Below are positions 8,576 through 17,036 of a DNA stretch of 64,000 bases, one piece after another. The notes below the pieces were generated by a model, which was not told where the DNA came from, did not search any database, and was given only the letters and a program-made list of their open reading frames with translations. The DNA lies in the NCBI GenBank assembly GCA_910587255.1, contig CAJUKT010000048.1, positions 1 through 64,000 of the forward strand. The letters run 5' to 3'. The DNA is from an uncultured Oscillospiraceae bacterium. Lineage in GTDB: Bacteria; Bacillota; Clostridia; Oscillospirales; Oscillospiraceae. Numbering within the stretch: the first letter of the stretch is position 1; each line of letters opens with the position of its first letter. The position numbers and the translations under genes were made by a program.

Positions 8576-9988
8576 CTATTCCTTTTCAAAAATCAGAACA
8601 TCTTGCCAGCTGTCTGTTTCAAGCTGACCATTCAAGTAATATCCGGCCGACACAATCGTACCATCCCCTTTTAGTCCTAAAGTAGTACCATACCCAGCGG
8701 CCACAGCAACGATGTCAGTCCAACTGCTTACCTTTTCGTAAATAGGGATGTCCTCACGGTCATATTCTCCTGTTTGAGTTGTCAGTACAGTGCCATCCTC
8801 TCTCAATCCTATAGTATGGAATTGTCCAGCAGAGATAGCAATAAGACCTGTCCAATCATCGACATTACACTGTCCTAAGCTGTTATCCCCTACTGCTACT
8901 GCTGTTCCATCATTACGCAGGCCCACGGTGAACGCACCACAGCCCCTTGGAGCCCCACCACCGGCAGCTACCGCTATAACATCATTCCATTGATCCTGCT
9001 CTTGGGCAATTTCCGTCAGTTGAGATTCGGCCTGAACCCCAGCGATGTACACATGGCCTTTCGAATCAATGCCGACTGTATGTCTCCATCCTGTAGCCAT
9101 ATCTTTGATGTCAGACCAACTGTTTACGTCCCTCTGCCCATCTCCATTATGTCCTTGTGTCAGTACTCGACCATCATTCGTCAAAGCCGCTATGTATAAA
9201 TCCCCTGCAGAAACTTTAATGATGTCATTCCAATCTTCAGTATCAATTTTATAACCTGAAACCTTTCCGGCTGTAACCACAGTACCATCGGTTTTTAATC
9301 CAATCCCAAGAGAACCCATCACAGAAATAGAATCTATGTCAAACCATCCAGAAAAATGAGATTGGTTGAGAACTTTGCTGTTAGTTGAGCATAGAACTGT
9401 ACCGTCACCTAATATAGCGGCAGAGATTCCTGTTCCAGCAGAAATTGTTGTTGCTCCATTTATGACCTTGACAGCGATCTCGCACATTTTAGCAAGTTGC
9501 TTACTTTCCTTATAATTCTTGGATGCCAAGGACTCTATGAACTTTAGCGCTTCCAAATAGCGCGATTCATTAATGCATTGGAGAGCTTGTTGGTAGGTGG
9601 CTTCATCCTGTTCTTGCTCTGCAAGGAGAATATCAATTTCCTCGATATGTTTTTTGCTATCTTTAAAATCTTCTACCTCCAAAAACAAATTTTTTGCATC
9701 ATCATACCGACCATCATTGAAATGCTCCATTGCGCGATCATATATTTTATAGTTTTCAGCTTGTTCAATGTAAAAATATGCATTTTGATAATCCCCAAGC
9801 TCTTTTAACGACTGAATTGCTTCATCGTACTTTTTGTCCATAATCATTTGAAGTGCTGAATTATATTGATCCACAAGTTTTGACTTTAGTTCCTTTGCTT
9901 CCATAATGAAAAAGGAAATAAAAGTGGTACAGAGACAAATCATCAACAGTATAATCAGTAAAGTTTGTTTTTTGGGCTTGTTCACCAC
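8576..9988 (-). CDS. Membrane-anchored TPR-like/RCC1-repeat protein
   Basis: I place the start at the GTG at 9988, seven bases after GAAGGGGG. A longer frame reaches 10087 but has no ribosome site. Residues ~9-28 are one membrane anchor. Residues ~35-165 contain repeated helical pairs with KKYDEAIQSLKELGDYQNA, GRYDDAKNLFLEVEDFKDS and SRYLEALKFIESL, resembling TPR units. From ~185 to the end there are at least five RCC1-type repeats marked by DGTV and SAG or AAG plus GL blades (for example ISAGQFHTIGLREDGTVL), predicted to form a beta-propeller. It follows a four-helix membrane protein by 23 bases. The topology suggests an exposed propeller on a helical stalk. Its ligand is unknown. Confidence 0.7.
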   Translation of the reverse strand: MVNKPKKQTLLIILLMICLCTTFISFFIMEAKELKSKLVDQYNSALQMIMDKKYDEAIQSLKELGDYQNAYFYIEQAENYKIYDRAMEHFNDGRYDDAKNLFLEVEDFKDSKKHIEEIDILLAEQEQDEATYQQALQCINESRYLEALKFIESLASKNYKESKQLAKMCEIAVKVINGATTISAGTGISAAILGDGTVLCSTNSKVLNQSHFSGWFDIDSISVMGSLGIGLKTDGTVVTAGKVSGYKIDTEDWNDIIKVSAGDLYIAALTNDGRVLTQGHNGDGQRDVNSWSDIKDMATGWRHTVGIDSKGHVYIAGVQAESQLTEIAQEQDQWNDVIAVAAGGGAPRGCGAFTVGLRNDGTAVAVGDNSLGQCNVDDWTGLIAISAGQFHTIGLREDGTVLTTQTGEYDREDIPIYEKVSSWTDIVAVAAGYGTTLGLKGDGTIVSAGYYLNGQLETDSWQDVLIFEKE

Positions 9989-10011
9989 GTAGCATCCCCC
10001 TTCTGCCGAGG

Positions 10012-10608
10012 TTATTTTCTTGATACTCTTTTTTCTGATACCAAGATAAGCCCTGTTCCAATACACACATTGACAAGCAACACCCAAAGAGAAGCCAGGA
10101 AAAGCAAATCGTTGCCGGCAATATTAGTATCAACATTGCGCTCATATAAAAAGCAATAAAACCCTAATGAACAAAAAATAGTAACTACCGGAATAATTGC
10201 TAATAGGATTTTACAATTCAATGAACGCGGCCTTTTGGCTTCAATGAGTACATTAACTAAACCAGATGAGGTAGCCAGTAGAGCCAAAAGAAAATCTGAA
10301 ATGCGATTAATTTTAATGGTCTGAATGTTATACCCCAAGTAATAGTCGAAGGCTGCCGCCAAACCTACAGCAAGAAAAGAAACGGCAATTCCAAAGATAT
10401 ACCACATAATCAGCTTAAATATTGCGTTTTCCATGCTTCTTGGATTCTTTTTAGCAGGTTGCTGAGCGGCTGGACATTCAGGCGTTTCTGTATTTATGAC
10501 ATCGGCTTCCTTTATGATCTCCCCTGGCCCTTGAACATTATTCAGTGTCACAACTATACCCCTTCCAACAGTAAGAATAACGTCCGATTTTGAAGAATGA
10601 GTTCGCAC
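10012..10608 (-). CDS. Four-helix membrane protein of unknown function, paired with RCC1 gene
   Basis: I do not recognise the family. The 198-residue product has a polar N-terminal ~60 residues containing VILTVGRGIVVTLNN, then four hydrophobic segments at about 64-87, 103-122, 134-154 and 167-188, and a short basic tail (SEKRVSRK). The start is probably the GTG at 10608, just downstream of a good promoter, although the ribosome site is weak; an internal ATG (MENAIFKL, residue 59) just before the first helix is an alternative. The stop is 23 bases before the RCC1-protein start, so the two are almost certainly co-transcribed. AT-rich composition marks both as acquired genes. Confidence 0.6.
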   Translation of the reverse strand: MRTHSSKSDVILTVGRGIVVTLNNVQGPGEIIKEADVINTETPECPAAQQPAKKNPRSMENAIFKLIMWYIFGIAVSFLAVGLAAAFDYYLGYNIQTIKINRISDFLLALLATSSGLVNVLIEAKRPRSLNCKILLAIIPVVTIFCSLGFYCFLYERNVDTNIAGNDLLFLASLWVLLVNVCIGTGLILVSEKRVSRK

Positions 10609-10636
10609 TTTTCGCTATATAAAAACAAACAGCGAC

Positions 10637-10665
10637 AGTATATATTAAACTATACCATAAATCAA
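10637..10665 (-). promoter_or_regulatory. Promoter of the membrane protein-RCC1 gene pair
   Basis: On the minus strand TTGATT (10665-10660) and TATACT (10642-10637) are spaced by 17 bases, about 30 bases ahead of the GTG at 10608. Confidence 0.55.
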
Positions 10666-10789
10666 CGGCAAAGTCACTATTTTACCAATGCAATAATAGG
10701 AGTTTTTTGTAAATAACATTCAAGTGGCTGTGCCGGTTCAAAATGTGGGAGGCCATTGGCTATACCTTTTTTCTTCTTCGACTTATGCC

Positions 10790-11222
10790 TGCTTTGCCAA
10801 ATGGCGCAGAAAAATGGCAAATAAAACAGATAGCCACCCCAGAATTGGGCTGAACTCAAAGCTGCACTCGATTGTGGATGGCATGGGAAAACTGACTTTC
10901 AGCAGGAAACGACCACGATTCTACTCACGCCGTCCAACTGGTGAACCAAGTCAACACCGGCGGCAGTTGCGGGTTGGCAGGCTGGGCTTACGGAGCTGCG
11001 TCCATCCGGATCTATATTGGGGAGCATGGGGCCAGCTATGTGGTTCCACCAAAAGCAATGCTTCTGGGTCTTAGTCTGTGGACTGGTATTTGTTACAAGG
11101 AACGTCATTTAGTTGTGTGCTTTTTCCAAAAATCAAATGGTTTCGCAGAATTGCGACCAGATATAATAAGCTCAATGCTTTTTTGCTGTCGTCCATCTGG
11201 TTGCTATTGTTATTCTGTTAAT
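10790..11222 (+). pseudogene. Remnant of an IS5-type transposase (several frameshifts)
   Basis: The translation must change frame to follow the protein. It reads RIGLNSKLHSIVDGMGK, then LSAGNDHDSTHAVQLVNQVN, then LAGWAYGAASIRIYIGEHG and SYVVPPKA, then YKERHLVVCFFQK, and finally KIKWFRRIATRYNKL to a stop at about 11222. These blocks are the C-terminal half of an IS5-group transposase as I remember it. Frame changes occur near 10900 and 11130. The usual LADRAYG catalytic Asp block reads LAGWAYG. No N-terminal half was found. This is a decayed copy. Confidence 0.7.
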
Positions 11223-11349
11223 TTAAGGAATCGCTGATTAAAGCAGGGCAAAAGTGAGCACACAGTAGATAGTTCTGCTATAAGTAAAGGAAACAGGCAA
11301 TATAGAGTAAGAAATGCATACTTTTTGCATCCCCTCCATTCTAAAAGGG

Positions 11350-12318
11350 CGCAGTGATCCGGGATGGGCTGTAAGGAGCCGCCCGCCCTGGCAAGCATAT
11401 ACAGGTTCGTGCTGGCAAAGAGCACGTGTAATCGGTCGAGATTTTTTCGTAGCCCCCGGTAAACGGTCTTTCGGGACCCGAAGACATTCTCTATGATCCG
11501 GTAGGGATGTTCTACCTTGTAGCGCACAGCGGACTTGCGATTCTCAATGTACCGTTCCCAGTCAATGGCATTGTCTGAACCCCTGGGCAGCCGGCCCGGC
11601 CGGCGGTGACGCGGCATTCAATGGCGGAAAGCTGAGAATTATTTTGGAACGCGTCCCGTTTTTGGAGCCTCAGGTATGCGCTGTCCCTTTAGGTGACCTC
11701 ATCGTCCTTCCACAGCAGTTTTGCCGCCACTGTCACATCATGGACGTTGGCGGCGGTGGCCTCTGCTGTGTGGGCAAAACCGTTGCCGGCGTCCACACCA
11801 GTATGGCACTTCATCCAGAAATGCCACTGATTTCCCTTTTTCATCTGGTACATTTCGGGATCCCGCTTCTTTTCCGCATTCTTGGCGAAACTGGGCGCGC
11901 TGATCAGCGTGGCATCCACAATGCTGCCGCCACGCATCATCCGGCCTGCCCGCTCCAGGCGGTGTTTGATTGCGTCAAAAAACAGCTTGACCAGCCCCTT
12001 CGCCTCCAGCAGACATCGGAAGTGCGGCAGGGTCGTGGTATCTGGGACATCCTGCTTAAAAAAATTGATCCCCATGAATTTCCGCATGGCGTAGCTGTCG
12101 TAAATGGCGTCCTCCACTCCCTCGTCGAACAGATTGAACCAACATTACAGCAGATACATCCTCAGCATCATCCCGATCCCGATTGGCAGATGGCCGCGCT
12201 TTCCACTGGGGTAGTGGGGCACGATCAGAGATACCCATTCGTCCCATGGGATGATCTCGTCCATGATTTCCAGGAATTCTTCCCGCTTTGTTTTCTTCTT
12301 CCAGCAACTGTACTCCAT
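11350..12318 (-). pseudogene. IS5-family transposase, degraded (nonsense and frameshift)
   Basis: From the ATG at 12318 the frame reads REEFLEIMDEIIPWDEW, then PHYPSGKRGHLPIG and MMLRMYLL. A TAA follows at 12145-12147 where relatives have Gln (YLLQCWF, from memory), and the frame continues with EDAIYDSYAMRKFMG, IVDATLISAPSFAKN and FWMKCHTGVDAG. A second in-frame stop is at 11689-11691. Beyond it the conserved end DWERYIENRKSAVRYKVEH and VYRGLRKNLDRLHVLFAS is found only after a change of frame near 11600. It truncates the C-terminus of serine recombinase copy 2, which shows the order of insertion. Confidence 0.75.
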
Positions 12319-12343
12319 ATCGCTGAAGCTTTCCCGCTTTATT

Positions 12344-13280
12344 TCATCTGTCTGCTAAATCAAAGTGCGTACTTTTTATTTGCCCCTTCATCCGTTGCAC
12401 CAGTTCAAATGTCTCCCTGTCGATGATTGGCTCATGGGCATTTTCGACCAAGTATGAATCAAGCTGGCCAATATTCTTTTCCCGCCTGCCAGTCAGAAAA
12501 TCAGCGGTGAGGGTTTTCTGCATTCGTACTTCTCCGATGTATTTCTCGTTGCTCAGTATTCGGTCAATAGTGGATGTACTCCATTCCGCTTTGCCCGTTA
12601 CCGTTTTGATGCCATGCTCCTCCAGATACCGCTTGATCTTACGCACCCCGTTGCCTTGGATGTAGAGCTCAAAAATCTTGCGAACGACCTCGGCCTCCTC
12701 CGGCACAATTTGAAGAACGCCGTCCGCCCCTTTGGTGTAGCCAAGGAACTGCGTGTGGTTCAACACGGTTTTCCCACTCCTCATGCGATGACGAATGCCA
12801 AACTTGATGTTCTCGCTGCGGAAATGGCTCTCGGCCTGGTCCAAAGCCGCGAGTTGGTCGATCATACTGTCACTGATATTCAAAGTGTTCAGTCCTCCTG
12901 TTTCAATGTAAATTCCGATGTTCATCCTTATTAAGTTTTCTGACCTGACGGATGGTTTCCACCGCATCCCGGCCCAAACGGTTGAGAGCCTTCACCAAAA
13001 TTAGGTCTACCTTTCTTTTGGCGCAGGCTCTCATAAGCTGCTGGTAGCCGGGACGATTAACTGTGCGGACACCGGATGCAATATCCGAATATACTGCAAA
13101 AAACTCCCAGTGTGGATTATGTGTGATGTAATTAGTGTAGTATGCGGTTTGCGCTTCCAGACTATGGCGCTGTTCCTCATGGCGAGTACTGACCCGACAG
13201 TAGGCTGCGACCCGAAGCCGCTGGACTTCGATGGGGACATCTCGCTTTGTCTGCGGGATTTCAGTTACTTTTCTGGACAT
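12344..13280 (-). pseudogene. Serine recombinase, copy 2, frameshifted and 3'-truncated
   Basis: The ATG at 13280 begins a resolvase domain (MSRKVTEIPQTKRD, then YCRVSTRHEEQ with the catalytic Ser) that is close to copy 1 throughout. Near 12927 one extra G shifts the frame: copy 1 reads KKMNIGVYIE, while here the bases AAGGATGAACATC throw the product into DEHRNLH and a stop. The rest (MNIGIYIETGGLNTL to GKAEWSTSTIDRIL) is intact in the other frame. The last ~15 residues differ from copy 1 and run into the IS5 remnant. This copy ends the island next to tRNA-Leu. Confidence 0.85.
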
Positions 13281-13338
13281 AGCAAACCCTCCATGACAAT
13301 ACTTGGCTTTAGTATATCATGGAGGATTTGTAATAGAA

Positions 13339-13379
13339 AAGCTACATTTCGACCTCAAAGTGAGAACGAAATGTAGCTT
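13339..13379. repeat. Hairpin between recombinase copy 2 and tRNA-Leu
   Basis: Arms AAGCTACATTTCG (13339-13351) and CGAAATGTAGCTT (13367-13379) match the hairpin beside copy 1, but with a compensatory T-A to C-G change in the stem. On the minus strand the stem is followed by TTTTCTATT and lies 7 bases after the tRNA 3' end, so it may also terminate the tRNA transcript. Confidence 0.75.
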
Positions 13380-13385
13380 TCAACT

Positions 13386-13473
13386 TGGTGCCGGTGGTGG
13401 GACTCGAACCCACACGGGGGATTAGCCCGGCGGATTTTGAATCCGCTACGTCTACCAATTCCATCACACCGGC
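13386..13473 (-). tRNA. tRNA-Leu (anticodon CAA)
   Basis: The minus strand reads a complete 88-base class II tRNA with encoded CCA. The acceptor stem is GCCGGTG with CACCGGC, the anticodon stem-loop is GCGGA-TTCAAAA-TCCGC giving anticodon CAA, the variable arm is long, and the T arm is GTGGGTTCGAGTCCCAC. Its 3' end at 13386 is the right boundary of the accessory island. Confidence 0.95.
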
Positions 13474-13517
13474 AGGTGCAAGGGAATCATATCACGTTTT
13501 GTCCAAAAACGCAAGGG

Positions 13518-14993
13518 TCAACCGCCCTCTTTTTCCGAAGAATTTTCTTGTCCGTCCTCCAAATCCAAGTCGGATACGATAAGGGACATCAGATCCTTTT
13601 TTTCAGGTGCCTCCATGGCCGCCACCCGGTTGGCCTGACAGGCCACCGCAGCCTCAAACACGTTGCGCACATCCCGGGCGTTGCCAAAATTCTCGTCCCG
13701 CCTCTCATACAGCACTTGAAACGCCTCAGCCGCCGCGTGATCTGCCGCCTCGTCCAGCTCATAGCCGTTTTTCCGGCACATGGATCGGAAAATCTCTGTC
13801 AGCTGTTCCCCATCGTAGTCCTCAAAGTAAAAATATTTGTTGAAGCGGCTCTCCAGCCCGGGATTGGCGTGGATAAAATTAGCCATCAAATCGGTGTACC
13901 CCGCTACGATGACAATCAAATCGTCCCGATGATCCTCCATCCCCTTGAGCAGCACCTCAATGGCCTCCCGGCCAAAATCATTGGCGTTGTCCTGATTGGC
14001 CAGGGCATATGCCTCGTCAATAAACAGCACCCCACCCAGGGCCTTGTCCACGGCCTCCTGGGTCTTGAGGGCGGTTTGTCCCACAAAGCCCGCCACCAGC
14101 CCGGACCGGTCCACCTCCACCAATTGACCCTTGGACAGCACACCCACCGCATGATAGATTTTGGACAGCAGCCGGGCCACTGTGGTCTTGCCGGTACCGG
14201 GATTGCCCATGAATACCAGGTGCAGGGACATGGGGGGCACAGGCAGCCCCGCCTCCTGGCGCAGCTTGCGCACCTTCACCAGATTGATGAGACCCTTTAC
14301 GTCCTCCTTTACCTTGGACAGGCCGCACAGCCCGTCCAGCTCGGCCAGCAGTTCCTCCAGGGAGGGCTCCTTTTCCGCAGGGGGCGTCTTCTTTTCCGGC
14401 TCTGTTTGGGTGGAAACAGGGGACACCGCCTCATCCTCGGGGCGGCCGGTTTTGACGGGAGCCCCGTCGGTGCGGCGGGCTACAAACTCGCTCACATCCA
14501 GCCCTGACTTACCGCCCCGCACCCCCGCGTGGTCGCAGTAGGCGGACAGGGAGTCGGCGCAGGCGTTGACAAAGCCCGCCTCCGCCTCGCTCACCTTACC
14601 GTCCACCGCAGCGAAGAGCAGCGCCATCAGGGTGAAGGTGTCCACAAACCGGCGGCTCTGGCTGCGCCCGCCCTCCAGGTCTGCCTGGACCATGCGGCGG
14701 AAAAAATTGGGCAGCGCAAAGCCGGGGAACTCCGCCACACTGGACGCCAGCTCCCAGTACAGGGACGTGGGCACCGGGTTGCCCTTGGAATATAGGGCGT
14801 TATAATACTCCACGTGGAGGGGGGTGAGCCCCTGGTCGGCGTGCCACACACCGCAGGCGCACTGGCGCATGAAGCCGTCGGCCTCCCGGCCAAAGGCCAC
14901 CCGGGCAACGGGATCGGCAATCTGACGGCGGAAGGCGGTCATGGCCTCATCATACTGTTTATGGACGGCGGCGGGGGTCATGGGCTGAGACAT
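13518..14993 (-). CDS. CbxX/SpoVK-type AAA+ ATPase
   Basis: The C-terminal half is a AAA+ module. Walker A is at residues 263-270 (GNPGTGKT), Walker B at 322-328 (VLFIDEA), followed by the AYALANQDNANDFGREAI stretch typical of the CbxX/CfqX group, which also contains SpoVK. The N-terminal ~150 residues contain an acidic segment with LMALLFAAVDGKVSEAEAGF, resembling a TerB-like helical domain; a charged linker follows. I chose the ATG at 14993, 10 bases after AAGGAG; a GTG at 15002 is too close to that site. The substrate is not evident. It is the first core gene beyond the tRNA and stands alone. Confidence 0.8.
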   Translation of the reverse strand: MSQPMTPAAVHKQYDEAMTAFRRQIADPVARVAFGREADGFMRQCACGVWHADQGLTPLHVEYYNALYSKGNPVPTSLYWELASSVAEFPGFALPNFFRRMVQADLEGGRSQSRRFVDTFTLMALLFAAVDGKVSEAEAGFVNACADSLSAYCDHAGVRGGKSGLDVSEFVARRTDGAPVKTGRPEDEAVSPVSTQTEPEKKTPPAEKEPSLEELLAELDGLCGLSKVKEDVKGLINLVKVRKLRQEAGLPVPPMSLHLVFMGNPGTGKTTVARLLSKIYHAVGVLSKGQLVEVDRSGLVAGFVGQTALKTQEAVDKALGGVLFIDEAYALANQDNANDFGREAIEVLLKGMEDHRDDLIVIVAGYTDLMANFIHANPGLESRFNKYFYFEDYDGEQLTEIFRSMCRKNGYELDEAADHAAAEAFQVLYERRDENFGNARDVRNVFEAAVACQANRVAAMEAPEKKDLMSLIVSDLDLEDGQENSSEKEGG

Positions 14994-15118
14994 GGCGGGC
15001 ACGCTCCTTCTCTATGTCTGCCCCGGCCGGGCCGGGGTTGCAACAGGTTGGCTCAATTATACCCCATTTCTGCCCAGGCCGCAAGGGCAAAACACGGCAG
15101 GGTTACATAATAAAAGGA

Positions 15119-15147
15119 TTGACGAATGGACGCAAAACGTGTAAGAT
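15119..15147 (+). promoter_or_regulatory. Promoter for the zinc-ribbon/SH3b protein gene
   Basis: TTGACG (15119-15124) and TAAGAT (15142-15147) are spaced by 17 bases, 50 bases before the start codon at 15198. Confidence 0.65.
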
Positions 15148-15197
15148 AGGGATGACTGACAAGGTTCGAGTTTTCCTGACCAAGGAGGAATCCCAAT

Positions 15198-16328
15198 ATG
15201 CCGTCTAAGCCTTCCCGTAACACCCTGATCCACTGCGCCGCCTGCGGCGAGGACTACAGCCCCACCTACCGGCGCTGCCCCTTCTGCGGAGAGCGCAACG
15301 ATCCCAAGCGTGCCCCCGCCCGCGATGAAGCCCCGCCTCCCGCCCGTGCCCGGGGCAGAGAAGAGGAGGAGCTGGACGACGGCTATGTTTTCAGTGGGCA
15401 GGACGCTTTTGACGATGAGCCGGAGGAGGAGTACTACGCCCCCCGTCCCAAGGGCGGCAAGCGGCTGGCTCCCAAGCAGGGCGGCGGGTTCGACCTGCCC
15501 CCTGTCAATTGGCCCCGTCTGATCACCTTCCTGTGTTCGCTGGTCATTATTGTGGCGGCGCTGGTCATCGTGTTCACGTTCATCTACCCCCAGCTCCACG
15601 CCACCAAAGAACCCAAGCCGGATACCTCCCCGTCCGTGCCCCCCACCAGCCAGGGGCCGGATATCGTACCCACCCCGGACGTGAGCCAGCCCTCCGCCCC
15701 TGTGAATTCCGTGGAGCCCACCTCGCCGCCGGATCCCGTTGCGCCTGTCCTGTCCGGCATCGTGCTGAAGAACGCCGACGGCAAGGCGGTCACCGATATT
15801 ACCCTGCATGTGGGCAGCAGCGCCCAGCTTACCGCTGAATTCACCCCTGCGGACTGGAGCGGCCAGGTGACCTGGAGCTCCACCAACCCGGAGTGGATCA
15901 CCGTGAGCAATACCGGCTACGTAACCAATGTGAACAACAGCGGTACCTTCCATAACGTGTACATCACCGTTGAGGCCGATGGCGTGTCCGTCCAGTGCAT
16001 TGTCCGGGCGCTGGCGGGGGACACCCCCGTTCACTCCACCCCGCCGCCCTCTGACTCCGAGCCGCCTGCCTCCCAGCAGCCCGGCGGGAATCAGACATCC
16101 GGCTCGGTCACCGTGGGCCGCCCGGGTACCATCGTCAACGCCGAGGGCGGGCTGCGGGTGCGCTCCGGCCCGGGCACATCCAATGAAATCGTAGCCAGCC
16201 TGCTCAACGGCAACGCCATTCAGGTGATCGCAGCGGCTGAAAACGGCTGGTATCAGATCAGCTTCAGCGGAAGCGGCGGCGCCACCATGTACGGCTATAT
16301 TCTGGGCGAGTATATTTCCACCAATTGA
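15198..16328 (+). CDS. Zinc-ribbon, single-TM protein with Ig-like (BIG2) and SH3b domains
   Basis: The 376-residue product starts with a Cys4 zinc ribbon (CAACGEDYSPTYRRCPFCG, residues ~13-31), then an acidic, proline-rich cytoplasmic stretch. One membrane helix lies at ~109-133, followed by a Pro/Ser-rich spacer, a BIG2 Ig-like domain (~185-275, with SGIVLKN and WSSTNPEWITVSNTGYV), a second low-complexity linker and a C-terminal SH3b domain (GGLRVRSGPGTSNEIV to the end). SH3b and BIG2 domains usually sit in the cell wall, so this looks like a type II membrane protein reporting between wall and cytoplasm; that role is inferred. An AAGGAGG ribosome site precedes the ATG, and a promoter and a terminator frame it as a single-gene unit. 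Confidence 0.75.
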   Translation: MPSKPSRNTLIHCAACGEDYSPTYRRCPFCGERNDPKRAPARDEAPPPARARGREEEELDDGYVFSGQDAFDDEPEEEYYAPRPKGGKRLAPKQGGGFDLPPVNWPRLITFLCSLVIIVAALVIVFTFIYPQLHATKEPKPDTSPSVPPTSQGPDIVPTPDVSQPSAPVNSVEPTSPPDPVAPVLSGIVLKNADGKAVTDITLHVGSSAQLTAEFTPADWSGQVTWSSTNPEWITVSNTGYVTNVNNSGTFHNVYITVEADGVSVQCIVRALAGDTPVHSTPPPSDSEPPASQQPGGNQTSGSVTVGRPGTIVNAEGGLRVRSGPGTSNEIVASLLNGNAIQVIAAAENGWYQISFSGSGGATMYGYILGEYISTN

Positions 16329-16335
16329 CAACAGC

Positions 16336-16371
16336 GGAGCGCCGCCCCGGCGGGCGGCGCTCCCATTTTTT
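16336..16371 (+). terminator. Rho-independent terminator
   Basis: A 12-bp GC-rich stem (GGAGCGCCGCCC with GGGCGGCGCTCC) and a 4-base loop are followed by CATTTTTT, 8 bases after the preceding stop codon. Confidence 0.9.
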
Positions 16372-16385
16372 GAGGAGGGTCTGCC

Positions 16386-17036
16386 ATGTTGAATGTGGAG
16401 CGCGTCAGCGTCATGAACCTGGAAAACGCCATACGGGGGGCCCGCAACCCCATGAACAGCTGGGCCAGATCGGACAGCCGGTATAACCAGCGGGGAGAGT
16501 ATGTGCTGGGGGAAAATGACCTGGAGCTGGCGGCGCGGCTGTGCGCCTCGGGCAGCGACCACCGAAAGTTCATCCGGCAGATTTTTGTGTCCATGGACAT
16601 CACCGCCCCGTTATATTGGTGGAAGGAGTTCGACACCTATAAGATCGGCACTGTGGCCAACTCCACCTCCACCATGCACAAGCTCCACGCCCGTCCCTTG
16701 GAGCTGAGCGACTTTTCCACCGACCACCTCACCCCCGCCTCTTTGGCTGAGTTCCAGCGCTATGTGGCCTATCTGGAGACGGTGCGCCGGCGCTTTGTGG
16801 CGGACGGGGGCCGGGCGGACTGGTACGACCTGATCCAGCTGCTTCCCTCCAGCTACAACCAGATGCGAACCGTGACCTTGAACTATGAGGTGCTGGCTAA
16901 TATCTACTATGCCCGCCGGAACCACAAGCTGGACGAGTGGCATGTGCTGTGCGCCGCCATTTTGGAGCTGCCCTACGCACGCCGCCTGCTGGGCGCCATC
17001 GGCGGCGAGACGCTGGAGGCGGGGGATGGGACATGA
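16386..17036 (+). CDS. ThyX-like protein of unknown function
   Basis: The 216-residue product contains SDHRKFIRQIFVSMDITAP, then YWWKEFDTYKIGTVANSTST. The spacing resembles the substrate- and FAD-binding segments of flavin-dependent thymidylate synthase (ThyX), where a His-rich block is followed by a signature and a serine-rich stretch. The RHR signature of true ThyX enzymes is absent, so the catalytic role is doubtful. Similar proteins occur in clostridial genomes and phages as I recall. The gene has a GAGGAGGG ribosome site and its stop overlaps the start of the CAT-family gene by 4 bases, implying coupled translation. I regard the fold assignment as tentative. Confidence 0.5.
   Translation: MLNVERVSVMNLENAIRGARNPMNSWARSDSRYNQRGEYVLGENDLELAARLCASGSDHRKFIRQIFVSMDITAPLYWWKEFDTYKIGTVANSTSTMHKLHARPLELSDFSTDHLTPASLAEFQRYVAYLETVRRRFVADGGRADWYDLIQLLPSSYNQMRTVTLNYEVLANIYYARRNHKLDEWHVLCAAILELPYARRLLGAIGGETLEAGDGT

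Noticed and set aside
24..13280. Reassignment of UAA/UAG to glutamine to explain the internal stops
   Set aside because: TAA and TAG end many intact genes in the window at the expected lengths (for example TAA after the IS630 frame and the kduI TAG), so the standard bacterial code applies.
1..13385. A duplicated tRNA-Leu 3' end marking the far left border of the island
   Set aside because: I looked for a second copy of the T-arm and CCA end in 1-13385 and did not see one. The left border is probably outside the window, or the element does not duplicate the tRNA end.
15057..16562. A 501-codon minus-strand frame opposite the zinc-ribbon/SH3b gene
   Set aside because: The plus-strand gene has a promoter, ribosome site, domains and terminator. 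The minus frame has none and crosses the terminator. The same reasoning removes the long plus-strand frames at 13437-14507, 44339-46003, 49307-51010 and 51608-53050.
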